From JBLNBU01 sp050260215 (GTDB lineage Bacteria; Pseudomonadota; Alphaproteobacteria; Rhodospirillales; Magnetospirillaceae), in assembly GCA_050260215.1 (NCBI GenBank), contig JBLNBU010000141.1, forward strand, positions 1 to 22,602: a stretch of 22,602 nt of DNA. The letters are read 5' to 3'. This document shows, piece after piece, positions 16,303 to 22,602 of this stretch. Each line of letters begins with the position of its first letter. Within the stretch, counting starts at the first letter, position 1. The position numbers were made by a program, and so were the translations under genes. The notes under the pieces were generated by a model. It ran no database searches and was not told the origin of the DNA. It saw only the letters and a program-made list of their open reading frames with translations.

Positions 16303-17500
16303 CGCCTTCTGCCGCCAGTTCGGCCATCTCGTCCTCGCCCAGCCCCAGCAGTCCGCCATAGACCCGGGCATTGCCGTCGCCCAGGCGCGGGCCCAGATGG
16401 GCGATGCGGCCGGGGGTTTCGGACAAGGTGGGGACGACGCCGGGGACCACCACCTCGCCCAGGGCTTCGTCCGCCACCGTCACCAGGTTGCCGCGGGCGG
16501 CGAAGTGCGGGTCGGCGAAGATGTCGGCGATGTCGTTCAGGGGCGCGGCCGGCACCTCGTGGTCCAGGCACAGGCGCATGACCTCGGCCACCGGGCGCAC
16601 CGCGCACCACGCCTGGACCATGCCGTCGACTTCGGCGCGTTCGGCTAGGCGGGAGCGCAACCGGCCCCAGCGGTCGGGCGCGGCCAGTTGCGGCGTGCCC
16701 ATAGCCTCGCACAGCCGCGCCCACATGCGGTCGGTGGTGCAGGCCAGCGCCAGCCACTTGCCGTCGCCGCACTGGAAGTGGCCGTGCGGGCAGGCGTTGA
16801 CGGTGCCGGCCCCTTCGCGCTCGCGCACCTTGCCGAACATGGCGAAGGCGGGCGCCACCTCGTCGAGGACGCGGAACACCGATTCGTAAAGCCCCAGGTC
16901 GACCACCTGGCCGCGGCCGGTGGCATCGCGGTGGCGCAGCGCCACCAGCACGCCGACGGCGCCGTAAAGCCCGCTCATGTAGTCGGCCAGCGAGGTCGAA
17001 CCCGGCGTCACCGGCACCCCGCCGGGCAGGCCGGCCAGGTGGGACAGGCCGCCGAACGCGTGGGCGATGCGGGCAAAGCCGGGCCGGTCGCGGTAGGGCC
17101 CAGTCTGGCCGTAGCCCGAGATGCGCAGCAGCACCAGGCCGGGATTGGCAGCGTTGAGCCGCTCCCAGCCCAGCCCCCACTTCTCCAGCGTGCCGGGTCG
17201 GAAGTTCTCGGCCACCACGTCTGCCTTGGCGGCCAGGCGGCGGAAAAGCTCCTGGCCCTTGGGCTTGCGCAAATCCAGCGTGATGCTGGTCTTGTTGCGT
17301 GCCTCCGACAGCCACATCAGCGAATCGCCGTCGCGGCCGGTGATGGAGCCGAAGCGGCGGAAGCTGTCGCCGCCGCCCGGTTGCTCGACCTTGATCACCT
17401 CGGCGCCGAATTCGCCCAGGATGGCGGCGGCATAGGGCGCGGCGATGAAGGTGGCGACGTCGAGGACGCGGACGCCGGCCAGCGGCAGGGCAGCGGTCAT
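16295..17500 (-). CDS. CaiB/BaiF (family III) CoA-transferase
   Basis: Family III CoA-transferases move CoA between organic acids through an aspartyl-anhydride intermediate. The 401-residue length is normal. N-terminal LAGVRVLDVATFIAAPYAA (7-25) and FGAEVIKVEQPGGGD, then VVAENFRPGTLEKWGLGWE and LVLLRISGYGQTGPY, are hallmark segments. The predicted catalytic Asp is in GSTSLADYMSGLYGA. The start ATG overlaps the stop of the upstream YdcF-like gene (ATGA), so they are cotranslated. The substrate acid cannot be deduced; no acyl-CoA dehydrogenase or hydratase is nearby. The 3' end overlaps the convergent RlpA-like gene by 8 bases. Confidence 0.9.
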   Translation of the reverse strand: MTAALPLAGVRVLDVATFIAAPYAAAILGEFGAEVIKVEQPGGGDSFRRFGSITGRDGDSLMWLSEARNKTSITLDLRKPKGQELFRRLAAKADVVAENFRPGTLEKWGLGWERLNAANPGLVLLRISGYGQTGPYRDRPGFARIAHAFGGLSHLAGLPGGVPVTPGSTSLADYMSGLYGAVGVLVALRHRDATGRGQVVDLGLYESVFRVLDEVAPAFAMFGKVREREGAGTVNACPHGHFQCGDGKWLALACTTDRMWARLCEAMGTPQLAAPDRWGRLRSRLAERAEVDGMVQAWCAVRPVAEVMRLCLDHEVPAAPLNDIADIFADPHFAARGNLVTVADEALGEVVVPGVVPTLSETPGRIAHLGPRLGDGNARVYGGLLGLGEDEMAELAAEGVI

Positions 17501-18009
17501 GGCGAGGCCCTCAGCCTGGCGCGTTCGACGCGGACCACCGTCCACGGCAAGGCGGCCGCCTCGCGCAGGGCGGCGACCCACCATTCGGCGGCCGGGCGGT
17601 CGGGCCTGGCCCCCGAGCCGGCCACCGCCAGGCCGAAGCGGCGGAAGACGTAAAGGGCGCGGGGCAGGTGGTAGAGGTCGGTGACCACCACCAGCCGCCG
17701 CCAGCCGCGCTCGGACGCCAGCGGCGCCGAGAGGCGCGCGTTGTCGATGGTATTGCGCGAGCGGTCCTCGACGACGATGCGCTCGGGCGTTATCCCGGCC
17801 GCCACGGCCAGGTCGCGCATGGCCCAGGCCTCGGGGGTGGGATGGGCCACGGGGCCGCCGCTCATCAGCAGGGCGCCGACGGTGCCCGCCTTGGCCAGGG
17901 CCACCGCGTGGGCGACCCGGCGGGCCAGCGCCGGGCTGGGGCTGCCGTCGGGGCGCACCATGGCGCCCAGCACGACTGCCGCATCGTAGACGGGAAGGGG
18001 GGACATCAT
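17497..18009 (-). CDS. YdcF family (DUF218) protein
   Basis: DUF218 proteins have a Rossmann-like fold; biochemical roles are poorly defined, and some relatives are linked to envelope or vancomycin-resistance (SanA) phenotypes. The 170 residues show the family order: YDAAVVLGAMV near the N-terminus (8-18), GALLMSGGPV, EAWAMRDLAVAAGITPERIVVEDRSRNTIDNA in the middle, and LVVVTDLYHLPRALYVFRRFGL. No membrane segment is obvious, so this is the soluble form. Two ATGs are adjacent (18009 and 18006). It is divergent from the methyltransferase gene with only 32 bases between starts, so their promoters must be very compact or overlap the coding ends. Confidence 0.83.
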   Translation of the reverse strand: MMSPLPVYDAAVVLGAMVRPDGSPSPALARRVAHAVALAKAGTVGALLMSGGPVAHPTPEAWAMRDLAVAAGITPERIVVEDRSRNTIDNARLSAPLASERGWRRLVVVTDLYHLPRALYVFRRFGLAVAGSGARPDRPAAEWWVAALREAAALPWTVVRVERARLRASP

Positions 18010-18041
18010 TTAAGTCTTGCCTGATACACCGGAGGCCGTCC

Positions 18042-18728
18042 ATGCAGCATCGCCGCAACACCGACGTCATCATCGAGACCATTGCCTTTGCCGGCAAGCG
18101 CGTCGTCGACATCGGCTGCGGCGACGGCCATCTCGCCCGCCACCTGGCCCGCGCCGGCGCCACCGTGCTGGGCGTCGAGTGCAGCCCGCGCCAGTTGGCC
18201 AAGGCGCGCGCCGCCGACCCGGTGGCCGGCGTCACCGTGGTCGAGGGCGTCGGCCAGGCGCTGCCGGCGGCCGACGGGTCCATGGACGTGGCGGTGTTCT
18301 TCAACAGCCTGCACCACATCCCGGCCGAGGTCATGGACGCCGCCCTGGCCGAGGCCGCCCGCGTACTGGTCCCCGGCGGCCTGGTCTATGTCAGCGAGCC
18401 GCTGCCCGAGGGTGCATTCTTCGAAGCAGTGCGTCCCATCGACGACGAGACCGAGGTACGCGCCCAGGCCCAGGCCGCCTTGACCCGTGCGGTCGGCGCC
18501 GGCCGCTTCACCCTTGCCCAGCGATTGACCTACGTGCACACCGTGGCCATGCGCGACTACGAGGGGTTCCGCGAGCGCATCGTCTCGGCCAATGCCGAGC
18601 GCGAGGCCCGCTTTGCCGCCCTGGACGCCGACATGCGCGCGCGCTTTGCCCGGCTGGCGACCCGGACGGCAGAGGGGGCGTTCACCTTCGATCAGCCCAT
18701 GCGGGTCGATGTGCTGGCCCGTCCGTAA
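18042..18728 (+). CDS. Class I SAM-dependent methyltransferase (UbiE/COQ5-like)
   Basis: The 228-residue protein has motif I RVVDIGCGDGHLARHLA (about 20-36), motif II LGVECS, and the post-III region MDVAVFFNSLHHIPAEVMDAALAEAARVLVPGGLVYVSEP, characteristic of the Methyltransf_11 type. The second half is helical and rich in Arg and Glu. A GGAGG site lies 6 bases ahead of the ATG. It is close to, but much shorter on conserved UbiE features than, true ubiquinone C-methyltransferases, so I do not assign ubiE; the substrate is unknown. It is followed after 60 bases by an orphan gene with its own promoter-like box. Confidence 0.85.
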   Translation: MQHRRNTDVIIETIAFAGKRVVDIGCGDGHLARHLARAGATVLGVECSPRQLAKARAADPVAGVTVVEGVGQALPAADGSMDVAVFFNSLHHIPAEVMDAALAEAARVLVPGGLVYVSEPLPEGAFFEAVRPIDDETEVRAQAQAALTRAVGAGRFTLAQRLTYVHTVAMRDYEGFRERIVSANAEREARFAALDADMRARFARLATRTAEGAFTFDQPMRVDVLARP

Positions 18729-18762
18729 GAACCCCAGGTTTCCCTTCCTCGGCGCTTCCTGC

Positions 18763-18768
18763 TATAAT
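18763..18768 (+). promoter_or_regulatory. TATAAT -10 box ahead of the orphan gene
   Basis: A perfect TATAAT hexamer in GC-rich surroundings. The region 17-18 bases upstream (TTTCCC/TTCCCT) matches the -35 consensus poorly. The box lies only 21 bases before the ATG at 18789, so the leader would be very short, with GAGG (18778-18781) as ribosome site. Confidence 0.45.
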
Positions 18769-18788
18769 ACCGGAAGCGAGGTCTGACC

Positions 18789-19505
18789 ATGGCAGCGCTT
18801 GGAACCGTAACCAGCCTGGACCGTCTCAATCTCGTTACCCGTGGTGACTACCGGGTGACGGCGGGGACGTATGTCAGCATTCCGGGCCTGCCCCAGGTCG
18901 CGCTGCCCTCGGGCACCACCCTGCAGAACGGCACCCAGGTGGGCGCCCTGGGCTCCCAGTTGGCCGGCGACCTCCTCAGCCAGGCGGCGAGCATCGGCAA
19001 TCAGGTGCTGGCCAGCCTGGCCACCCTGCGCCAGACCGCCGAGACCGCGGCCAACCCCGGGCTGCTGTCGGGGCGCACCGATACCTCCTGGGGCACCTTG
19101 CAGTCCGACGCCCAGAAGGCGCTCAACGCCATCGACACCGCGGTGCGCAGCGGCCTGGCCGCCATCGTCGCCAGCGGCACCGATCCGCGGGTGGCGGCGA
19201 CCAAGGTCGGCAACGACGTGGTCACCGCGTTGCAGGGCCTGGACAGCCGGGCACTGGGCCTGACCGGGCTCGACCTGACCTCGCGCGATGCGGTGTCCAA
19301 GGTGCAGACCGCGGTGGCCCAGGCGCTGACCAACAGCGGCAAGCTGCAGGATCTGCGCGACAAGTACCGCGACCTGACCACCCTGGTCAGCGGCGACACC
19401 CGCTTCCTCAGCGACGCCATCGCCGGCGCCGCGCGCCCTTACGGCGCCACCGGCACCGTCGCCCAGACGGCGCCGCGGGGGACGGTGCTCAACATCTTCG
19501 CCTGA
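18789..19505 (+). CDS. Hypothetical protein, 238 residues, unrecognised family
   Basis: I do not recognise this protein. It has no signal peptide, no membrane segment and no cysteine, and a single tryptophan (in SWGTLQSD). The N-terminal 50 residues are rich in Thr, Gly and Val with beta-like alternation (GDYRVTAGTYVSIPGLPQVA, LPSGTTLQNGTQVG). The rest is predominantly helical with regularly spaced Leu and Ala (LAGDLLSQAASIGNQVLASL, SDAQKALNAIDTAVRSGLAA, LTNSGKLQDLRDKYRDLTTL). It ends in a small hydrophobic tail (TVLNIFA). The composition of Ala, Thr, Gln, Ser and Asp is reminiscent of secreted or surface filament proteins, but no specific motif supports that. Codon use fits a native gene. 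Confidence 0.75.
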   Translation: MAALGTVTSLDRLNLVTRGDYRVTAGTYVSIPGLPQVALPSGTTLQNGTQVGALGSQLAGDLLSQAASIGNQVLASLATLRQTAETAANPGLLSGRTDTSWGTLQSDAQKALNAIDTAVRSGLAAIVASGTDPRVAATKVGNDVVTALQGLDSRALGLTGLDLTSRDAVSKVQTAVAQALTNSGKLQDLRDKYRDLTTLVSGDTRFLSDAIAGAARPYGATGTVAQTAPRGTVLNIFA

Positions 19506-19591
19506 CCCGGCGAATATAGGCGCATCAAGGCAAAACCTTATTGCCCTGGGGGATTTCCTCACTAAGATCGGCCCGTCCTCATAGGCCGAAA

Positions 19592-19600
19592 GGGGGGGGG
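19592..19600 (+). repeat. Nine-G homopolymer forming the copC ribosome-binding site
   Basis: An uninterrupted run of nine Gs, preceded by CCGAAA, ends 4 bases before the copC ATG (19605). It serves as the Shine-Dalgarno region. Runs this long can slip during replication, which would change ribosome-site strength or spacing. Confidence 0.7.
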
Positions 19601-19604
19601 TTCC

Positions 19605-19964
19605 ATGTTGGGCCGTTTTGTGGCTGCCGCGGTGGCGGCGTTCCTGGTGTTGGCTCCGGTCGCGGCAAGCGCGCACGCGGTGCTGGTGTGGTCGTCGCCG
19701 GCCGGCAAGTCGACGGTGACCGGGCCCGAGCAGGACGCCACCTTGCGCTTCAACTCGCGCATCGACGCCGCTCGCTCGAAGCTCAGCCTGAAGGGCCCCG
19801 ACGGCGTCAAGGCGCTCGAGATCAAGGCCGGCAAGACCGAGGCCGAGCTGACCTCCCACCTGTCGAACCTGGTGCCGGGCAAGTACGTGCTGCATTTCGA
19901 CGTGCTGTCCATCGACGGCCACATCAGCCGCGGCGACCTGCCCTTCACCGTCGGCGCACCGTAA
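19605..19964 (+). CDS. copC: CopC-type periplasmic copper-binding protein
   Basis: CopC is a small beta-barrel copper carrier in the periplasm. The 119 residues have a signal peptide (1-23, ending AASA) whose cleavage leaves His24 as the mature N-terminus (HAVLVWSSPAGKS), the classic first Cu(II) ligand. The C-terminal segment SIDGHISRGDLPFTV (about 102-116) provides the expected Asp104 and His106 ligands. The Met-rich Cu(I) loop of Pseudomonas CopC is absent, so it would be a Cu(II)-only type. copD follows 13 bases downstream, so the pair likely works in copper uptake or delivery, for instance to haem-copper oxidases, as proposed for many CopC/CopD pairs. Confidence 0.87.
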   Translation: MLGRFVAAAVAAFLVLAPVAASAHAVLVWSSPAGKSTVTGPEQDATLRFNSRIDAARSKLSLKGPDGVKALEIKAGKTEAELTSHLSNLVPGKYVLHFDVLSIDGHISRGDLPFTVGAP

Positions 19965-19977
19965 GGGAGGGGCCGTC

Positions 19978-21555
19978 ATGATCACCCTTCCCCAGGACCT
20001 TGTCGCCTTCATCCTGGTGCTGGCGCGCGGCGCGCAGCTGTCGGCCCAGTCGCTGGCGCTGGGCGGGCTGCTGTTCCTGCTTGGCGTGATGCCGCTGTTC
20101 ATGGGCCGCCTGGGCACCGCCGAGGCCGGGCTGATCGCCACCGGGCGCCGCTGGACCGCGTGGAGCGGCCTTGGCGTGGCGGCCACCGCCGGCCTGACCG
20201 CGCTGCTGAGCCTGTGGGCGCTGATCGAAGGCCTGGGGCTGAACGCCGGCGACGCGGCCGGCGCCGAATTCCTGGCCTGGAACCTGGTGGCGGTGGCCGG
20301 CGGCATCGGTGTCGCCGTGGTGGCCCGCGGCGGCAAGGCGGCGGCCTTGGTGGCGTCCTCGGCGGTGGTGGTGCTCGGCGCGCTGATGTCCAGCCACGCC
20401 GCCGCCCGTGTCGACGACCGCGCCTTTTTCCTGGTGGCCGACGCCCTGCACCAGCTGGGTGCCGGCCTGTGGATCGGCGGCATTCCCTTCCTGCTGCTGG
20501 CCCTGGTCAAGATCGACGAGGCCGAGTTGCGCCGCGCGGTGGGCCTTCGGTTCTCGACCCTGTTCGTCGGCGCCGTGGCCGCCCTGGTGGTCGGCATGGC
20601 GATGATGGTGTGGGGCTATATCGGCTCGTTCGGCGCCCTGATCGGCACCGCCTACGGCATCATGGGCGGGGCCAAGATGGTGTTCCTGCTGGTCCTGCTG
20701 GGATTTGCGCTGGCCAACAAGCTGTCGCTGAAGGACAAGACCTTCGCCGGCACCATGCGCCTGCGCCGCTTCGCCGAGGTCGAGCTGGGCATCGGCCTGA
20801 CCATCATGTTCGTCGCCGCGTCGCTGGCCTCGCAGCCGCCGGGCATCGACCAGGCCGCCGACCAGGCGACCTGGGCCGAGATCTACGAACGCATTGTGCC
20901 CATGCCGCCCAGGCTGGAAAGCCCCACCCCCGACCAGCTGACCCAGTTCGGCGTCGCCGGCGCCCAGCAGAGCGAGCTGTCCGAGGCCATGGACCGCGCC
21001 TGGTCCGAGTACAACCACAACTGGGCCGGCATCTGGGTCACCCTGGTGGGCGTGCTGGCGCTGCTCAGCCGCTCGGGCAAGGCGCGCTGGGCGGTCCACT
21101 GGCCGCTGGTGTTCCTTGCCATGGCGGCGTGGCTGTTCGTGCGCGCCGATCCCGAAAGCTGGCCGCTGGGGCCCATACCGTTCTTCGAGGCGCTGAAAGA
21201 CCCCGAGGTGTTCCAGCACCGGGTGGTCACCTTCCTGATCGTGCCCTTCGGCCTGTTCGAGTGGGGTGTGCGGACCGGACGGCTGAAAAGCCAGGCCGCC
21301 GCGCTGGTGTTTCCCATCCTGTGCGCGGTCGGCGGCGCCTTGCTGCTGATCCACAACCACACCCTGTCGGACGTCAAGGTGCGCTTCCTGATCGAGTTCA
21401 CCCACATCCCCATGGGCGTGGTCGGCCTGCTGGCCGGCTGGGGGCGCTGGCTGGAACTGCGCGGCGACGGCCGTATCAAGGCCATCGCCGGCTGGGTGTG
21501 GCCCATCATGTTCATCGCCGTCGGCCTGATGCTGGTCGACTACCGCGAGGGGTGA
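19978..21555 (+). CDS. copD: CopD family copper transport membrane protein, extended C-terminal half
   Basis: CopD is an inner-membrane partner of CopC proposed to import copper. The 525-residue protein has about eight transmembrane helices in its N-terminal CopD part (residues 5-285), including ALHQLGAGLWIGGIP (156-170) with His158. A periplasmic-looking loop (about 288-350, ERIVPMPPRLESPTPDQ) follows, then further helices with conserved-looking histidines (HNHTLSDVKVRF from 459, THIPMG 475-480). Plain CopD is about 300 residues, so the C-terminal 220 are an extension. The ribosome site is AAGGGAGG, 13 bases after copC. Metal ligands are inferred from histidine placement only. Confidence 0.85.
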   Translation: MITLPQDLVAFILVLARGAQLSAQSLALGGLLFLLGVMPLFMGRLGTAEAGLIATGRRWTAWSGLGVAATAGLTALLSLWALIEGLGLNAGDAAGAEFLAWNLVAVAGGIGVAVVARGGKAAALVASSAVVVLGALMSSHAAARVDDRAFFLVADALHQLGAGLWIGGIPFLLLALVKIDEAELRRAVGLRFSTLFVGAVAALVVGMAMMVWGYIGSFGALIGTAYGIMGGAKMVFLLVLLGFALANKLSLKDKTFAGTMRLRRFAEVELGIGLTIMFVAASLASQPPGIDQAADQATWAEIYERIVPMPPRLESPTPDQLTQFGVAGAQQSELSEAMDRAWSEYNHNWAGIWVTLVGVLALLSRSGKARWAVHWPLVFLAMAAWLFVRADPESWPLGPIPFFEALKDPEVFQHRVVTFLIVPFGLFEWGVRTGRLKSQAAALVFPILCAVGGALLLIHNHTLSDVKVRFLIEFTHIPMGVVGLLAGWGRWLELRGDGRIKAIAGWVWPIMFIAVGLMLVDYREG

Positions 21556-21559
21556 AGCC

Positions 21560-22602
21560 TCAGCCCCGCCTGGCCGGCCGCAGCAGCAGGATGCCGGCCA
21601 GGGCGGGCAGGGCGGCCAGGCCGTAGGTGGCGGTCCAGCTGCCGGTCAGCTGCTCGAGGGCGGCAAAGGCCGGCGGGCCGACCAGCACCCCGCCATAGGT
21701 GAAGAACAGCGACAGCCCCGTCACCCGCCCGACCTGGTCGGGTGGGGCGGTGCGCGCGATCTCGGCCAGGTAGACGCCGTTCCAGCCCACCGCCGCGGCG
21801 CCGAAGGCGACCAGCACCGCCACCACCAGCCAGCCGGGCCAGTCCGGGGTCATGGCCGCGGTCGCCAGGGTGCCGGCCAGCGACACCGCGCCGATGACGG
21901 CCAGGGTGGCGACGCCGTCGCTGAGCGCATCGGCCAGCGCGCCCCACACCACCCGGCCCAGGGCGCCGGCCACCTGCACGGCCGACAGCACCATGCCGGC
22001 CTGTACCAGCGGCCAGCCCAGGCCGGCCACCAGCAGGGTGACGCAGAAGGTCGACAGGCTGAGCTGTACCGCCGCATAGGCAAAGCCCGACAACGACAGG
22101 GCGCGGATGGCGGGCATCCGCCACACCTGCCCCAGCCCGGCCAGCGGGTTGGCCAGGGGGACGGCGGGATCGCGGTCGCCGTCCCAGCGGGCGCGCTTGG
22201 CCTGCAGGGCCGCGGCCAGGGTGATGCCGGCCACCGCAACCACCGCCATGGCCCACGGCCAGCCGAAGGACTGGGTCAGCGGCGGCGCCACCACGCCGGC
22301 CAGGGTGCCGCCCAGCGGCACGCCTGTCTGCTTGATCGAGAACACCAGGTTGCGGTTGCCGGGCCGGGTGGCACGCACCAGAAGGTGGGAGGCCGCCGGG
22401 TTGACCAGCCCGTAGCCGAAGCCGACCAGCACCGCGCCCCAGGCGACGCCGGCCAGGGTGGCGGTGGCGGCGGCCAGCGCTCCGGCCGCGGCGGCGACCA
22501 TGGCGGCCTGGCTGATGCGCACCGCCCCGAAGCGGCGCACCAGCGAACCCGCCACCAGCGAGGTGAGCATGGCGCCACCATAGCCCATGCCGATCTGCAC
22601 CC
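21560..22602 (-). CDS. MFS transporter (5' end outside window)
   Basis: This is a major facilitator superfamily secondary transporter in the inner membrane. About 347 codons are visible and the N-terminal first one or two helices are missing. Visible features are alternating hydrophobic helices, a motif-A-like loop LVRRFGAVRIS after helix 2, FGYGLVNPAASHLLVRATRPGNRNLVFSIKQTGVPLGG (helices 4-5, containing a motif-C-like Gly pattern), and a second motif-A-like loop WGALADALSD in the C-terminal half. It resembles the YfcJ/NarK-like and cyanate-permease-like groups in its SIKQTGVPLGG segment, but the substrate is not identifiable. It converges with copD, with 4 bases between stops and no room for a terminator. 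Confidence 0.87.
   Translation of the reverse strand, partial: VQIGMGYGGAMLTSLVAGSLVRRFGAVRISQAAMVAAAAGALAAATATLAGVAWGAVLVGFGYGLVNPAASHLLVRATRPGNRNLVFSIKQTGVPLGGTLAGVVAPPLTQSFGWPWAMAVVAVAGITLAAALQAKRARWDGDRDPAVPLANPLAGLGQVWRMPAIRALSLSGFAYAAVQLSLSTFCVTLLVAGLGWPLVQAGMVLSAVQVAGALGRVVWGALADALSDGVATLAVIGAVSLAGTLATAAMTPDWPGWLVVAVLVAFGAAAVGWNGVYLAEIARTAPPDQVGRVTGLSLFFTYGGVLVGPPAFAALEQLTGSWTATYGLAALPALAGILLLRPARRG

Noticed and set aside
18042..18728. Assignment of the methyltransferase as UbiE
   Set aside because: Only generic class I motifs are present; the specific UbiE signatures were not seen.
19945..21405. - strand frame of 486 codons opposite copD
   Set aside because: Gln/His/Gly-rich antisense translation; copD has clear membrane helices and a good ribosome site.

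Overview
The window reads as the chromosome of a GC-rich alphaproteobacterium. GC is about 72% in one 60-base line I counted (12901-12960). A Rhodospirillales/Magnetospirillum-like host is my inference. It rests on the divergent ubiG/lysC pair, an alphaproteobacterial ptsP (enzyme I-Ntr) downstream of lysC, a RodZ-like HTH/DUF4115 gene after ptsP, CimA-type citramalate synthase, and the domain style of the accessory genes. No rRNA, tRNA, CRISPR array or transposase was seen. No stretch longer than about 300 bases lacks a gene; the longest gap is 14953-15235.

Layout. 1-2194 (-): an ABC importer, with a fused double permease followed by its ATPase, which runs off the left edge; no binding protein is visible. 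2297-3088 (-): ubiG. 3335-9222 (+): lysC, a nitronate monooxygenase-like gene translationally coupled to ptsP, then a RodZ-like membrane HTH protein. 9229-10484 (-): radC coupled to a PadR-like regulator. 10655-11041 (+): a small membrane protein, followed by a cloverleaf-shaped palindromic element. 11129-13574 (-): cimA and trmJ. 13707-14952 (-): a lower-GC two-gene island. 15236-16302 (+): a DUF3365 haem protein and an RlpA-like protein. 16295-18009 (-): a YdcF-like gene coupled to a CaiB/BaiF CoA-transferase. 18042-19505 (+): a SAM methyltransferase and an unrecognised 238-residue protein. 19605-21555 (+): copC-copD. 21560-22602 (-): an MFS transporter cut by the right edge.

Most of this is core metabolism and housekeeping: ubiquinone, aspartate-family amino acids, isoleucine via citramalate, nitrogen-PTS signalling, tRNA modification and envelope maintenance.

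The part that most resembles an undescribed system is the island at 13707-14952. Its first gene encodes an N-terminal peptidoglycan-binding-like domain joined to a CHAP/NlpC-like domain with a single Cys and a downstream His. The gene overlapping its 3' end encodes a small four-cysteine protein with a hydrophobic N-terminus that looks periplasmic. I read this as a cell-wall-degrading toxin with its cognate immunity protein, inserted between cimA and the DUF3365 gene. Other points of interest are a 62-bp cloverleaf palindrome, a stack of three inverted repeats ahead of the RlpA-like gene (the last with a Shine-Dalgarno-like sequence in its loop), a nine-G run at the copC ribosome-binding site, and the orphan gene with a TATAAT box.
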